From: Chromobacterium alticapitis
Lineage (GTDB): Bacteria > Pseudomonadota > Gammaproteobacteria > Burkholderiales > Chromobacteriaceae
NCBI RefSeq assembly: GCF_002924365.1
Contig: NZ_PQWB01000032.1
Location: forward strand, 63,063 to 127,062
DNA: 64,000 bases
Direction of reading: 5' to 3'
Shown: positions 40,382 to 52,960 of the stretch, piece after piece
How positions within the stretch are numbered: position 1 is the stretch's first letter
How the letters are laid out: each line of letters opens with the position of its first letter
Notes under the pieces: generated by a model
Seen by the model: the letters and a program-made list of their open reading frames with translations, nothing else
The model's database searches: none
What the model was told of the DNA's origin: nothing
Program-made: the position numbers and the translations under genes

Positions 40382-41053
40382 ATGAAACTGTTAGCCCTAG
40401 ACACCTCCACTACCTATCTGTCGCTGGCTTTAAGCCATGGCGACGACATGCTTGTTTTTCACGAGTGCGTGGAACAGAAGCATGCCGAGCGCACATTGCC
40501 CGAGGTGTCGCGGCTGCTCTCCGAGGCTGGCTGTTCATTATCGTCGCTGGACGGCATCGTGTTCGGCCAAGGGCCCGGCTCCTTCACCGGACTGCGCATT
40601 GCCTGCGGCATCGCCCAAGGCCTGGCCTACTCGGCGAATCTGCCGGTCATCGCCATCCCGACGCTGGACAATCTGGCGCACCAAGCCGGCGAGGGCCAGG
40701 TGTTGGTCTGCTTCGACGCGCGGATGCAGCAGGTGTACAGCGCGCTTTACCGCACCGGCCCGGCCTGGGAGCGCCTGAGCGCCATCAGCGTGGCCTCGCC
40801 GGAAGAGATTGCGCTGCCGGCTGGCACCACCCTCCTGGCAGGCGATGGCTTCGACAGCTACCCGCAGCTGCTGGCGCAATCTCGCGACCAGTTGACGCTC
40901 TCTCCGCATGCCCGTCCCCACGCCGCAGCCTATCTCGAACTGGCGGCCAGCGGCCGCTACCCAGCCGTCCATCCGCGCGATACTGAGCTGCTCTATGTTC
41001 GCAATAAAGTCGCGCTGACCTCCGCGGAACAGCAACAGGCCCGCCAGCGATGA
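40382..41053 (+). CDS. tsaB: tRNA t6A37 biosynthesis protein TsaB
   Basis: A 223-residue ASKHA-fold partner of TsaD that scaffolds t6A formation in tRNA. It has LLALDTSTTYLSLAL at the N-terminus, and the diagnostic GPGSFTGLRIACGIAQGLA segment. It overlaps rimI by four bases (ATGA), a common pairing. It lacks the metal ligands of TsaD, as expected for the inactive paralogue. Confidence 0.93.
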   Translation: MKLLALDTSTTYLSLALSHGDDMLVFHECVEQKHAERTLPEVSRLLSEAGCSLSSLDGIVFGQGPGSFTGLRIACGIAQGLAYSANLPVIAIPTLDNLAHQAGEGQVLVCFDARMQQVYSALYRTGPAWERLSAISVASPEEIALPAGTTLLAGDGFDSYPQLLAQSRDQLTLSPHARPHAAAYLELAASGRYPAVHPRDTELLYVRNKVALTSAEQQQARQR

Positions 41054-41493
41054 GCCAGGTCCGCCGCTTCTCCCCCGACGATGCCCAGCTGCTGGCCAAC
41101 CTGGAACAGCAAGCCACGCCGCATCCATGGCGCGTGGGCCAATACCGGGACAGCCTGGAGGCCGGCTACCCATGCTACGGCCTATTCGACGCCCAAGGCG
41201 CGCTGCAAGGCTTCGCCCTGATCATGCGCGTGCTGGATGAAGCGGAAATATTGAATATCGTCATCGCCCATGAGCATCAAGGCCAAGGACTAGGCCTGCA
41301 ACTGATGCAAGCCGTGCTGCAGGATCTGCGCGAAGACTGCTGCCGCCGCCTGTTTCTGGAAGTTCGCGAAAGCAATGCCATCGCGCGCAAGCTTTATCAG
41401 CGCTGCGGCTTCCATCAATGCGGACTCCGCAAGAATTACTACCCAGCCGCTCATGGCCGCGAACACGCCATTCTGATGGAGGCCGCGCCATGA
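41050..41493 (+). CDS. rimI: Ribosomal protein S18-alanine N-acetyltransferase
   Basis: A GNAT acetyltransferase of 147 residues that modifies the N-terminus of S18. It shows the acetyl-CoA loop [11 protein letters not shown] (QxxGxG) and the C-terminal [19 protein letters not shown], the RimI hallmark. It overlaps tsaB upstream and the uracil-DNA glycosylase gene downstream by four bases each, so the three genes are translated as one operon. Confidence 0.93.
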   Translation: MSQVRRFSPDDAQLLANLEQQATPHPWRVGQYRDSLEAGYPCYGLFDAQGALQGFALIMRVLDEAEILNIVIAHEHQGQGLGLQLMQAVLQDLREDCCRRLFLEVRESNAIARKLYQRCGFHQCGLRKNYYPAAHGREHAILMEAAP

Positions 41494-42335
41494 GCCGCAG
41501 CCATCTATTGCGGAAGGAAATGGGACTGGGCCCGGCCTGGCAGGCGCGCACGGGCTGGTTCGAGCAGCATCCCGCCCAACTGGCGCGGCTGCAAACCTTG
41601 GCGAGCCAAGCAGAAGACACCCACTCCAAAGAGCCCGTCGTCGCAGCTGCGCCAATCATCACGGAGCCCTTCACCGCAGAGGCGCGCGCCGCCGAACCAA
41701 CGCCCAAGCACACAGAACCCGCCGCCGCGCCGGCAATGGAAACCGAGCACGCGGAAATCCACGCTGAAGCGCCCCTGCTCGAATGGCCGCAGCTGGAACG
41801 CGAAGTCTCCGCATGCCAGCGCTGCCGCCTGTGCGAGACCCGAACCCAAACCGTATTTGGCCGCGGCAATCCGCAAGCGCGCTGGATGCTGATAGGCGAA
41901 GCGCCGGGCGAGCAGGAGGACAAGCAGGGCCAGCCCTTCGTCGGCCGCGCCGGACAACTGCTGGACAATATGCTGGCCGCGACAGGCCTGGATCGCGAGC
42001 AGGACGTCTATATCGCCAACGTGCTCAAATGTCGCCCACCAGGCAACCGCAACCCTGCGCCGGACGAAATCGCCGCCTGCAACGGCTATCTCTTGCAGCA
42101 GATCCGCCATATCCAACCCGCGTTGATTGTCGCGCTGGGCCGCTTCGCCGCGCAAACGCTGCTGGAAACGGAAGACTCCATCGGCCGGCTGCGCGGCAAA
42201 GTGCATACCTATCAAGGCGTGCCGCTGGTGGTCAGCTACCACCCCGCCTATTTGCTGCGCAATCTGCCGGACAAGGCCAAGGCCTGGCAAGACTTGCTGC
42301 TGGCGCGCAAGGTTTACCGCCAGTCGGGCAACTGA
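41490..42335 (+). CDS. Uracil-DNA glycosylase, family 4/5 (iron-sulfur)
   Basis: A 281-residue DNA repair enzyme that removes uracil. The family-4 domain fills the C-terminal two thirds: cluster cysteines in [11 protein letters not shown], the active-site [21 protein letters not shown], cysteine in [13 protein letters not shown], and SYHPAYLLR near the end. The first 100 residues are an Ala/Pro/Glu-rich, probably disordered tail seen in many betaproteobacterial homologues. The start at 41490 overlaps the rimI stop (ATGA). A strong terminator follows. Confidence 0.92.
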   Translation: MSRSHLLRKEMGLGPAWQARTGWFEQHPAQLARLQTLASQAEDTHSKEPVVAAAPIITEPFTAEARAAEPTPKHTEPAAAPAMETEHAEIHAEAPLLEWPQLEREVSACQRCRLCETRTQTVFGRGNPQARWMLIGEAPGEQEDKQGQPFVGRAGQLLDNMLAATGLDREQDVYIANVLKCRPPGNRNPAPDEIAACNGYLLQQIRHIQPALIVALGRFAAQTLLETEDSIGRLRGKVHTYQGVPLVVSYHPAYLLRNLPDKAKAWQDLLLARKVYRQSGN

Positions 42336-42361
42336 CTCGTCGCTCACAAAATACCAATACA

Positions 42362-42389
42362 AAAAAGCCAGTCTCACGACTGGCTTTTT
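42362..42389 (+). terminator. Intrinsic terminator of tsaB-rimI-udg
   Basis: A 12-bp perfect stem (AAAAAGCCAGTC/GACTGGCTTTTT) with a TCAC loop, 26 bases behind the glycosylase stop. The symmetric A and T runs make it potentially bidirectional. Confidence 0.92.
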
Positions 42390-42426
42390 CTGCGCACTCC
42401 CCTTGGACATGAGCCCATGGGTAAAA

Positions 42427-42458
42427 TAAAAAACCCTTCTCCGTGCACCAGAGAAGGG
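42427..42458 (-). terminator. Intrinsic terminator of rpmB-rpmG
   Basis: An 8-bp stem (CCCTTCTC/GAGAAGGG) with a T-rich run on the minus strand, about 25 bases behind the rpmG stop codon. Confidence 0.85.
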
Positions 42459-42483
42459 CTCTTCAACCAACCGGAAACAAGGC

Positions 42484-42639
42484 TTACTTCAGCTTGGTTT
42501 CTTTGTACAGAACGTGCTTGCGGGCAACGGGATCGAACTTCTTGATCTCCATCTTTTCCGGCATAGTGCGCTTGTTCTTGGTGGTGGTGTAGAAGTGGCC
42601 GGTGCCAGCGGTGGATTCCAGCTTGATCTTATCGCGCAT
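42484..42639 (-). CDS. rpmG: 50S ribosomal protein L33
   Basis: A 51-residue basic protein reading [20 protein letters not shown] at the start and ending [17 protein letters not shown], matching proteobacterial L33. The zinc-binding cysteines of some L33 proteins are absent, so this is the C-minus form that does not need zinc. It lies 35 bases behind rpmB in the usual rpmB-rpmG operon. Confidence 0.95.
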   Translation of the reverse strand: MRDKIKLESTAGTGHFYTTTKNKRTMPEKMEIKKFDPVARKHVLYKETKLK

Positions 42640-42674
42640 GATGTATTCCTCTGTGCGTTATCTAGTTAGACCGC

Positions 42675-42908
42675 TTAGATCTCGCCGCGAGCGCGCAGAT
42701 CAGCCAGCACTGCATCGATGCCAACTTTGTCGATGGTACGCAGTGCGGCGTTGGATACGCGCAGACGCACCCAGCGGTTTTCGCTTTCTACCCAGAACTT
42801 GCGATACTGCAGGTTCGGCAGGAAACGACGTTTAGTCTTGTTGTTGGCGTGGGAAACATTGTTCCCGGTCATCGGACGCTTGCCGGTGACTTTGCAAACA
42901 CGCGCCAT
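42675..42908 (-). CDS. rpmB: 50S ribosomal protein L28
   Basis: A 77-residue protein starting [20 protein letters not shown] with [11 protein letters not shown] and [14 protein letters not shown], the conserved L28 core. It is the first gene of rpmB-rpmG. The 279-base gap to pyrG upstream contains its promoter; I saw no other gene in that gap. Confidence 0.97.
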   Translation of the reverse strand: MARVCKVTGKRPMTGNNVSHANNKTKRRFLPNLQYRKFWVESENRWVRLRVSNAALRTIDKVGIDAVLADLRARGEI

Positions 42909-43131
42909 GGTTAAACTCCCAAAACCGGTAAAAGCTGGCTTTATAACATAGAAAAAGCCAGTAATTCAAGCGGAACGCGCACCCGACGCAAGACGGGCGC
43001 GCTCTCGTAATGAAACAGTCGGGGCACATTGTAACGGATTCGCCACATCAGCGCGAGCTTTATCGCCGGCCGTCTATAGTGAGTGTTGCATTCTCCTCCG
43101 GACGCAGGGCGCAACAAGATGCAGCAAGTGA

Positions 43132-44828
<1,697 letters not shown>

Positions 44829-44833
44829 CGCCG

Positions 44834-45682
44834 ATGAAGCTGTGCGGATTCGAAGTCGGCCTTGACCAGCCGCTATTCCTGATCGCCGGCCCCAGCGTGG
44901 TGGAAAGCGCCCAAATGGCGCTGGACACCGCCGGCCAGCTCAAGGAAATCGCCGATGAACTGGGCATCCCGTTCATTTACAAGTCCAGCTACGACAAGGC
45001 CAACCGGCCTGCCATCGACGCGTTCCGCGGCTTCGGCATCGACCAGGGTCTGCGCATCCTGGAAGACGTCCGGCGGCAGATAGGCGTGCCCATCCTGACC
45101 GATGTGCACACCGAAAACGAGATGGTGCAGGTTGCCAGCATAGTGGACGTGGTGCAGACACCGGCCTTCCTGGCGAACCAGGCCGACTTCATCCGCGCGG
45201 CCGCTCAATGCGGCAAGCCGGTCAATATCAAGAAGGGCCAGTTCATGGCCCCGGAAGAGATGCAGCAGGTCATCTTGCGCGCCCGCGAAGCGGCCCGCGA
45301 GGCAGGCCTGCCGGAAGACGTTTTCCTGGCCTGCGAGCGCGGCACCTCCTTCGGTTACAATGACCTGATCGCCGACACGCGCTCGCTGGCTGTGATGCGG
45401 CAAACCGGCTGCCCCGTCGTCTTCGACGTCAGCCACTCGGCGCAATTGCCAGGCCGGCAGGCCGACGACGCGAATCCGCGCCGCTTCATGCCGGTGCTGG
45501 CGCGCGCGGCGGTCGCGGCCGGCGTGGCAGGGATTTATCTGGAAACCCATCCCGATCCCGAACGCGCGCTGTGCGACGGCCCGATCGCCTGGCCGCTTGC
45601 CCGCGTCAAGGAATTGCTGACCACGCTCAAGGCGCTGGACGAGTTGGTCAAGCATAATCCCTGGCTGGAGCACTCGCTGTAA
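44834..45682 (+). CDS. kdsA: 3-deoxy-D-manno-octulosonate 8-phosphate synthase
   Basis: Condenses PEP with arabinose 5-phosphate to make KDO-8-phosphate for LPS. It has 282 residues, with the N-terminal [33 protein letters not shown] and [12 protein letters not shown]. Presence of LPS synthesis confirms a Gram-negative host. It lies six bases behind pyrG and 80 bases before eno. Confidence 0.96.
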   Translation: MKLCGFEVGLDQPLFLIAGPSVVESAQMALDTAGQLKEIADELGIPFIYKSSYDKANRPAIDAFRGFGIDQGLRILEDVRRQIGVPILTDVHTENEMVQVASIVDVVQTPAFLANQADFIRAAAQCGKPVNIKKGQFMAPEEMQQVILRAREAAREAGLPEDVFLACERGTSFGYNDLIADTRSLAVMRQTGCPVVFDVSHSAQLPGRQADDANPRRFMPVLARAAVAAGVAGIYLETHPDPERALCDGPIAWPLARVKELLTTLKALDELVKHNPWLEHSL

Positions 45683-45696
45683 TAGACAGCCGGTAG

Positions 45697-47046
<1,350 letters not shown>

Positions 47047-47050
47047 TTGC

Positions 47051-47374
47051 ATGCGCTGGCTGACCGCGACCCTGTTATCCGTGATCCTCGCCTTGCAATG
47101 GCCGCTTTGGTTCGGCAAGGGCAGCTGGTTCAGGGTGTGGCAGCTGGACAAGCAGCTGCAGGAACAGCGGGCAATCACCCAAAAGCTGGTTGCCCGCAAC
47201 GCCGCCTTGGACGCTGAAGTGCGCGATTTGAAACAAGGCAGCGACGCCATAGAGGAAAGAGCTCGCAACGAACTTGGCATGATTCGCGATGGTGAGGTAT
47301 TTTTCCAGTTGCTGGATACCAGCAAGCTACCTTCGCCGGCGAGTCACCCGTTAACGGACCCTCACACTCGCTGA
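47051..47374 (+). CDS. ftsB: Cell division protein FtsB
   Basis: A 107-residue bitopic inner-membrane protein: a short cytoplasmic start, one membrane segment at about residues 5-21, then a periplasmic coiled coil ([20 protein letters not shown]) and the conserved [19 protein letters not shown]. It forms the FtsQLB divisome subcomplex. Its place immediately behind eno is conserved in proteobacteria. Confidence 0.93.
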   Translation: MRWLTATLLSVILALQWPLWFGKGSWFRVWQLDKQLQEQRAITQKLVARNAALDAEVRDLKQGSDAIEERARNELGMIRDGEVFFQLLDTSKLPSPASHPLTDPHTR

Positions 47375-47421
47375 ACAATTCAATGATGGCTGGCCGCCTT
47401 AAAAGCACCAAGGTTTGGGCA

Positions 47422-49191
47422 ATGACGACACAAAACCCTATCGAAGTGGCACGTGAAACCCTGAAGCAGCTGTCCTTGCGCAAACTGCTTCCGACGCCGG
47501 AGAACTTCGAGCGGGTTTACCACGAATTGACGCAAACCCCGATGGCGCGCGACAACAAGCTGGCCATTCTCTTATTGCGCGCTTTGGAAACGCTGCCTCA
47601 GGAAAACGTTCAGGCCAAAGTCACTTTCAATCGACTGAAACAGGTCTGCGACGACAGCCGCTGGGAACAGGCGCCGCAACTGATCATAGATTTTCTGCGC
47701 AGCAGCTTCTCCAGCCAGCAATTGACGCAAAGCTGGGGCCTGTTGCTGCAAAACCTGATCAAGAGCTGGGAAACCCGCCAGCCCGATCTCCCGCAGCACC
47801 ACAAGCAAAGCACGCTGGAACGCGTGCTGATCAATTACGGCAACCAGCCGGAAGAACTGAACCAGAAGCTGGTCGCCCTGCTGCAAAACTGGAACGCTTC
47901 GCCCGCCGCGCGCGAAACCATGCCGGCGCTGGAAATACCGAGCGCCGTCGATGGCGCCCCCCCCGCCAGCGCGGGCAGCTGGCAGGCCTGGCAAAGAACG
48001 CTGGCCTTCGCGCTCAAACACGGCCTGGAGCCCCGCCTGGCCAGCTATCCAGACCTGGTGGACAATCTGGAGTCGCTGCTGAAGGAGCTGGACAGTCTTG
48101 TCGACGAAGACAGCCTGAACGCTTTCATGCCCAAGCTGCGCGCCTTCATGATCAAGCTGGAGCTGCAATCGCAGCAGGAAGGCCGCCTGGCCACCGGCCT
48201 GACCAATCTGCTCAAGCTGATGCTGGACAATATCGCCGAGCTCAACCGTTCCGACGACTACCTGCTGGGCCAGGTTGGCTCCTTGCAGGAGATGCTGAGC
48301 CAGGAACCGCTGTCCATGCAGCAGATCTACCAGCTGGAAAGCAGCCTGAAAGAAGTGATCCGCAAGCAGGGCATGCTGAAGAGCTCGCTGGACGAAGCCG
48401 CCAGCTCCCTGCGCGCCCTGCTCGACCGCTTCGTCAGCCGCCTGGCCGCGATGACTGACAGCACGGATGAATTCCACGCCAAGATTCAGAATCACAGCGA
48501 GAAGCTCAAGCAGACCAGCAATGTCGACGACCTGGGCGGCATCATCAGCGCGCTGATGGAGGACACCTCCATCATGCAGCTGGACCTGAGCAAGTCGCGC
48601 GATGAACTGCTGTCGGCCAAGGAGCAGGTGGAAGCCGCGGAGCACCGCATCCACGAACTGGAAAGCGCTTTGGAGGCCGCCAGCGCCAAGGTCAAGGAAG
48701 ACCAGTTGACCGGCGCCTATAACCGCCGCGGCCTGGCCGAATACTTCCAACGCGAGATCGGCCGCGCCGAGCGCACCGCCGCGCCGCTGTCCATCGCGCT
48801 GATCGATGTGGACAATTTCAAGCAGCTGAACGACCGCTACGGCCACCTGGCCGGCGACGACGCCCTGAAATACCTGGTGGACACCATCAAGCACAGCCTG
48901 CGCCCGGCCGACATCGTCGCCCGCTTCGGCGGCGAAGAATTCGTGATCCTGATGCCGGACACGCCGGAGCTGGAAGCCGTGCAGACGGTGCAAAGGCTGC
49001 AGCGCGAGCTGACCAAGACCTTCTTCCTGGCCAACAACGACAAGCTGCTGATCACCTTCAGCGCCGGTGTGGCGCGCTGGCATCTTGGCGAACAGGAGTC
49101 CGACGTGCTAGAGCGCGCCGACCACGCGATGTACCAGGCCAAGATCAACGGCAAGAACCGCGTCTGCTCGGCCGAAGACATGCCTAGCTGA
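47422..49191 (+). CDS. Diguanylate cyclase with long helical N-terminal region
   Basis: A 589-residue cytosolic protein. The N-terminal 400 residues are helical and hydrophilic with no clear sensor family, ending in a coiled coil (DELLSAKEQVEAAEHRIHELES). The GGDEF domain (about 425-585) has DQLTGAYNRRGL, the active GGEEF site (RFGGEEFVIL) and an intact inhibitory site (RPAD) five residues before it, so it should synthesise c-di-GMP with product inhibition. A start at 47422 (MTTQNPIEVARETL) has AAGG nearby; an in-frame ATG at 47383 is possible. It follows ftsB closely. Confidence 0.88.
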   Translation: MTTQNPIEVARETLKQLSLRKLLPTPENFERVYHELTQTPMARDNKLAILLLRALETLPQENVQAKVTFNRLKQVCDDSRWEQAPQLIIDFLRSSFSSQQLTQSWGLLLQNLIKSWETRQPDLPQHHKQSTLERVLINYGNQPEELNQKLVALLQNWNASPAARETMPALEIPSAVDGAPPASAGSWQAWQRTLAFALKHGLEPRLASYPDLVDNLESLLKELDSLVDEDSLNAFMPKLRAFMIKLELQSQQEGRLATGLTNLLKLMLDNIAELNRSDDYLLGQVGSLQEMLSQEPLSMQQIYQLESSLKEVIRKQGMLKSSLDEAASSLRALLDRFVSRLAAMTDSTDEFHAKIQNHSEKLKQTSNVDDLGGIISALMEDTSIMQLDLSKSRDELLSAKEQVEAAEHRIHELESALEAASAKVKEDQLTGAYNRRGLAEYFQREIGRAERTAAPLSIALIDVDNFKQLNDRYGHLAGDDALKYLVDTIKHSLRPADIVARFGGEEFVILMPDTPELEAVQTVQRLQRELTKTFFLANNDKLLITFSAGVARWHLGEQESDVLERADHAMYQAKINGKNRVCSAEDMPS

Positions 49192-49214
49192 CGCAGGACG
49201 CTGTCGACGCGCGA

Positions 49215-49242
49215 AAAAGGGATGGCGAGCGCCATCCCTTTT
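49215..49242 (+). terminator. Intrinsic bidirectional terminator between GGDEF and rnfH genes
   Basis: A 12-bp perfect stem (AAAAGGGATGGC/GCCATCCCTTTT) with a GAGC loop. It lies between two convergent stop codons (49191 and 49264) and can serve both strands. Confidence 0.92.
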
Positions 49243-49263
49243 CTCATCCACGCGGCAAACGAA

Positions 49264-49566
49264 TCAGCCGCCCTTCTTCATCCTCTTGCCCGCCTCCGCG
49301 CGTTGACGACGCACTTCTTTCGGATCCGCCAGCAGCGGGCGGTAAATCTCCACCCGATCGCCCTCGCGCAACGGCGCGTCCAGCTTGACCGCCTTGCCGA
49401 ATATGCCCAGCTTCAACGCCGTCTCGCCCAGCTCCGGGCACTCCGGCAAAATGCCCGAGGCCCGCACCGCGTCCAACGCGCAAGCGCCCGCCGGCATCGC
49501 CACGGCGCGCAACCACTGTCGGTCCGGCCTGGCGTAGGCCACTTCGATATTCAACGTCTCAGTCAT
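49264..49566 (-). CDS. rnfH: RnfH/YfjF family ubiquitin-like protein
   Basis: A 100-residue beta-grasp protein of the RnfH family. It reads LNIEVAYARPDRQWLRAV, with GILPECPEL and GIFGKAVKLDAPLREGDRVEIYRPLLADPKE, the family signature. The ATG at 49566 lies inside the end of ratA (8-base overlap). This ratA-rnfH pair is conserved and has been considered as toxin-antitoxin-like, but function remains open. Confidence 0.92.
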   Translation of the reverse strand: MTETLNIEVAYARPDRQWLRAVAMPAGACALDAVRASGILPECPELGETALKLGIFGKAVKLDAPLREGDRVEIYRPLLADPKEVRRQRAEAGKRMKKGG

Positions 49567-49996
49567 CGCCGTATTTCCTGTCCGCTTCCTTGATGAAGGC
49601 ATCCACCAGCGTGCCGGAGATATGGCCGAATACCGGACCAATGATCTTCTCCAGAATGCGGCTGGAAAATTGGTAGCGCAGGCTGAACTCTATCTTGCAG
49701 CCAAAATCGCCCAGTGGCTTGAAATGCCACAAGCCCTCCAGCGACTCGAACGGCCCGTCCACCAGCTCCATGCGGATGGATTCGTTCTCCACATTGCGAT
49801 TGCGCGTGGTGAATTGCTGCTTCACTTTCAGGTAATCGATATGCAGGCTGGCCACCACCTCGCCGCCCTCGCGCGAAAGCACCTCGGTCCGGCCGCACCA
49901 GGGCAGGAAACGGCTGTAGTGCTCGATATCGTCCACCAGCGCGTACATTTGCGCCGGCGTGTGCGCCACCAGGACGCTTTTTTCGACTTGCTGCAT
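49559..49996 (-). CDS. ratA: RatA/Coq10-type START-domain protein
   Basis: A 145-residue polyketide-cyclase/START fold protein. It has VEKSVLVAHTPAQMYALVDDIEHYSRFLPWCG at the N-terminus and GPFESLEGLWHF. The family includes E. coli RatA, reported to block 70S ribosome association, and Coq10, a ubiquinone-binding protein; which role applies cannot be read. The start at 49996 (MQQVEKSV) is chosen over an upstream in-frame codon. It diverges from smpB, the usual neighbour. Confidence 0.92.
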   Translation of the reverse strand: MQQVEKSVLVAHTPAQMYALVDDIEHYSRFLPWCGRTEVLSREGGEVVASLHIDYLKVKQQFTTRNRNVENESIRMELVDGPFESLEGLWHFKPLGDFGCKIEFSLRYQFSSRILEKIIGPVFGHISGTLVDAFIKEADRKYGDD

Positions 49997-50140
49997 CGGC
50001 AAAAACCCGGCGCGCCGGGGTCTCGGATCTAACAATCAAGCCGCAATTCTAACAAAAAAACGCCCCCCCCGCCGCGCGCCGCCCCGCGGCTGGAAAATGA
50101 CGCGAATATCTTCACCTCAAGCCACTGAAAAGGCACGACT

Positions 50141-50168
50141 TTGGTTGCGCGCCGGCTTCTGTTACAAT
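50141..50168 (+). promoter_or_regulatory. Sigma-70-like promoter of smpB
   Basis: TTGGTT (50141-50146) and TACAAT (50163-50168) are 16 bases apart. The predicted start of transcription is about 20 bases before the smpB ATG and leaves AAAGGA as the ribosome site. Confidence 0.7.
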
Positions 50169-50194
50169 GGCGGATTCAAAGGAACCCGCCACAC

Positions 50195-50650
50195 ATGAGC
50201 ATCATCCAGAACCGCAAGGCTTTCCACGACTACTTCATCGAGGAAAAACTCGAGGCCGGGCTTGTGCTGGAAGGGTGGGAAGTCAAGGCCATCCGCGCCG
50301 GCCGCGTCCAGCTCAAGGAAAGCTACGTAGACTGGAAGAACGGCGCCTTCTGGCTGATAGGCTGCCACATCACCCCGCTGCAATCCGCCTCCACCCACGT
50401 CAAGCCGGACCCTGTGCGTCCGCGCAAGCTGCTGATGTCGCAGGAGCAAATCAATCGTTTCATCGGCAAAGTGGAACGCTCCGGCTATACCATGATGGCG
50501 CTCGACCTGCACTACACCAAGGGCAATATCAAGGTCGAAGTGGGCCTGGCCAAAGGCAAAAAACTGCACGACAAGCGCGATACCGAGAAGGACCGCGAAT
50601 GGCAGCGCGAGAAACAACGCGTGATGAAGAACCAGCGGGGCGCGGCATGA
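50195..50650 (+). CDS. smpB: SsrA-binding protein
   Basis: A 151-residue tmRNA partner for ribosome rescue. It has [41 protein letters not shown], the [11 protein letters not shown] segment, and a basic C-terminal tail ([17 protein letters not shown]) that enters the ribosome. The ATG at 50195 has AAAGGA upstream. It overlaps the next gene by four bases. No tmRNA gene was seen in the window. Confidence 0.96.
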   Translation: MSIIQNRKAFHDYFIEEKLEAGLVLEGWEVKAIRAGRVQLKESYVDWKNGAFWLIGCHITPLQSASTHVKPDPVRPRKLLMSQEQINRFIGKVERSGYTMMALDLHYTKGNIKVEVGLAKGKKLHDKRDTEKDREWQREKQRVMKNQRGAA

Positions 50651-50997
50651 AGCGCGGCGCCGCCCTGCCCATCGCCCTGATCTGCATAGGCGGCGTCTGG
50701 CTGCTGAAAAGCGCCGCCTGGCTGCCCAACACCCCCACCCTGCTCGCCCTGCTGCTATTCGCGGCGGGCGTGTTGCTATTGGCCGTGGACGGCTTCAACA
50801 AATCTACGCTGCTCAGCAGCCCGCTGCTGGCCTACGCCGGCGCCAGCATCTACGCCATGGACCAACTAAACCTGGCCGCCAGCCACTTCGTGGCCTTCGG
50901 CATGGTGCTGGCCGGCGTGCTGCTGCTGATCGCGCGCAGCGACCGCGTGCCGGAGAGGCGGGAACCGCCCCGCCGCTTCCCACGGCAAGACGATTAG
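50647..50997 (+). CDS. Small membrane protein of unknown function
   Basis: A 116-residue hydrophobic protein overlapping smpB by ATGA. Three or four membrane segments are visible ([32 protein letters not shown], and two more), with a short basic tail ([15 protein letters not shown]) at the cytoplasmic C-terminus. It resembles short four-helix inner-membrane proteins but I recognise no family. Its close coupling to smpB suggests joint expression only. Codon use looks native. Confidence 0.65.
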   Translation: MKRGAALPIALICIGGVWLLKSAAWLPNTPTLLALLLFAAGVLLLAVDGFNKSTLLSSPLLAYAGASIYAMDQLNLAASHFVAFGMVLAGVLLLIARSDRVPERREPPRRFPRQDD

Positions 50998-51095
50998 CGA
51001 TTTTGGGCGCGCCGCTCGCGGCCTGAAATCACAGAATTATTTGCAGCATTGACGATAATGGCCTTAACGGCCTGCATTACTTTTCAAGGATAGGC

Positions 51096-52673
51096 ATGGA
51101 CAAGATCCTCATTCTCGACTTCGGCTCCCAGGTCACCCAGCTGATCGCCCGCCGCGTACGCGAAGCTCACGTTTACTGTGAGCTTCATTCTTTCGACATG
51201 CCCATCGAAGAGATCAAGGCCTTCGCGCCCAAAGCCATCATCCTGTCCGGCGGCCCCAACTCGGTGTACGAGTCCGATTACCAGGCCGATCCCAAGCTGT
51301 TCGAGCTGGGCGTACCGGTGCTGGGCATCTGCTACGGCATGCAGTTCATGGCCCAGGCCCTGGGCGGCAAGGTGGAAAGCGGCGACAAGCGCGAGTTCGG
51401 CTACGCCCAGATCAAGGCCCGCCACCACTCCAAGCTGCTGGAAGGCCTGCAAGACCAGATCGACGACGCCGGCAACGGCTTCCTCGACGTCTGGATGAGC
51501 CACGGCGACAAAGTCACCGCGCTGCCGGCCGGTTTCCAGGTGATCGCCGAAACCCCGTCCTGCCCGTACGCGGCGATGGCGGACGAAGCCCGCGGCTTCT
51601 ACGGCGTGCAATTCCACCCGGAAGTGACCCATACCAAGCGCGGCACGGAAATCATCCACCGCTTCGTGTTGCACGTGGCCAGCTGCAAACCCAGCTGGAC
51701 CATGCCCAACTACATCGACGAAGCGGTGAAGAAGATCCGCGAGCAAGTGGGCGACGAAGAAGTCATTCTCGGTCTGTCCGGCGGCGTGGACTCCTCCGTG
51801 GCCGCCGCGCTGATCCACCGCGCCATCGGCGACCAGCTGACCTGCGTCTTCGTCGACCACGGCCTCTTGCGCCTGAACGAAGGCAAGATGGTGATGGAAA
51901 TGTTCGCCCAGAACCTGGGCGTCAAGGTTGTCCATGTGCAGGCCGAAGCCGACTTCATGGCCAAGCTGGCCGGCGAGAGCGACCCGGAGAAGAAGCGCAA
52001 GATCATAGGCGCGGAATTCATCGAGGTGTTCGATCGCGAATCCGGCAAGCTGACCAACGCCAAGTGGCTGGCCCAGGGCACCATCTACCCGGACGTGATC
52101 GAATCGGCCGGCGCCAAGACCAAAAAGGCGCACACCATCAAGAGCCACCACAATGTGGGCGGCCTGCCGGAAGACATGAACCTCAAGCTGCTGGAGCCGC
52201 TGCGCGAGCTGTTCAAGGACGAAGTTCGCCAGCTGGGTGTGGCGCTCGGCCTGCCGCACGACATGGTCTACCGCCACCCCTTCCCGGGCCCGGGCCTGGG
52301 CGTGCGCATCCTGGGCGAAGTGAAGAAGGAATACGCCGACCTGCTGCGCCAGGCCGACGCCATCTTCATCGAAGAGCTGCGCAACACCGTGGACGAGAAG
52401 ACCGGCAAAAACTGGTACGAGCTGACCAGCCAGGCCTTCGCCGTCTTCCTGCCGGTGAAGTCCGTCGGCGTGATGGGCGACGGCCGCACTTACGACTACG
52501 TCGTCGCATTGCGCGCCGTGGTGACCAGCGACTTCATGACCGCGCACTGGGCGGAGCTGCCGTACAGCCTGCTGGGCCGCGCCTCCAACCGCATCATCAA
52601 CGAAGTCCGCGGCATCAACCGCGTGGTCTATGACGTATCCGGCAAGCCGCCGGCCACCATCGAGTGGGAGTGA
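51096..52673 (+). CDS. guaA: GMP synthase (glutamine-hydrolysing)
   Basis: Converts XMP to GMP, 525 residues. The N-terminal glutaminase has the nucleophile cysteine in [11 protein letters not shown] and [11 protein letters not shown]. The ATP pyrophosphatase domain carries the P-loop [15 protein letters not shown], and the dimerisation domain ends PPATIEWE. The 3' end of guaA is a well-known insertion site for genomic islands; here an island-like region starts right behind the terminator. Confidence 0.97.
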   Translation: MDKILILDFGSQVTQLIARRVREAHVYCELHSFDMPIEEIKAFAPKAIILSGGPNSVYESDYQADPKLFELGVPVLGICYGMQFMAQALGGKVESGDKREFGYAQIKARHHSKLLEGLQDQIDDAGNGFLDVWMSHGDKVTALPAGFQVIAETPSCPYAAMADEARGFYGVQFHPEVTHTKRGTEIIHRFVLHVASCKPSWTMPNYIDEAVKKIREQVGDEEVILGLSGGVDSSVAAALIHRAIGDQLTCVFVDHGLLRLNEGKMVMEMFAQNLGVKVVHVQAEADFMAKLAGESDPEKKRKIIGAEFIEVFDRESGKLTNAKWLAQGTIYPDVIESAGAKTKKAHTIKSHHNVGGLPEDMNLKLLEPLRELFKDEVRQLGVALGLPHDMVYRHPFPGPGLGVRILGEVKKEYADLLRQADAIFIEELRNTVDEKTGKNWYELTSQAFAVFLPVKSVGVMGDGRTYDYVVALRAVVTSDFMTAHWAELPYSLLGRASNRIINEVRGINRVVYDVSGKPPATIEWE

Positions 52674-52720
52674 TTCCACGTCCGGCAGTGACTGGTAACA
52701 CCAAGCACTGAAACACAGCT

Positions 52721-52747
52721 AAGCCCGCGATTATGCGGGCTTTTTTC
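52721..52747 (+). terminator. Intrinsic terminator of guaA
   Basis: An 8-bp stem (AAGCCCGC/GCGGGCTT) with a GATTAT-type loop followed by a T-run, about 50 bases behind the guaA stop. Confidence 0.92.
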
Positions 52748-52800
52748 ATTTCCCATATAGCACTGACTGGCAATATCTGGCACGTCCAAGCAAACTTTTT

Positions 52801-52863
52801 CATGGCATCCTGAATGGTACTATGTGTCATTGATATCATGTCACAGTCTGATACTATGCCATG
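52801..52863. repeat. Nested inverted repeats at the left edge of the island
   Basis: CATGGCAT (52801) and ATGCCATG (52856) form an 8-bp perfect outer inverted repeat. Inside them, GTGTCAT (52824) and ATGTCAC (52838) form a 7-base inner pair with one mismatch around a TGATATCA centre. The word TACTATG is repeated directly at 52818 and 52852. The segment is AT-rich and non-coding. It could be a recombination site or an operator for the defence operon; neither is proven. Confidence 0.55.
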
Positions 52864-52960
52864 CATCCACAAGCCATCATGGTATTAAAATTTTTTAAGC
52901 TATTGATTTTAAAAAATTAAATTGCTTAAAAAACCAAAAAATAAAACATGCTATCGGAGA

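Noticed and set aside
50051-50070. A7 and C8 homopolymer tracts between ratA and smpB as a phase-variable switch
   Set aside because: They are non-coding and lie outside the smpB promoter elements; no contingency gene is nearby.
52615-52872. Minus-strand frame overlapping the guaA end, considered as an integrase relic
   Set aside because: No tyrosine-recombinase motif is present, and it runs antisense through the guaA terminator.
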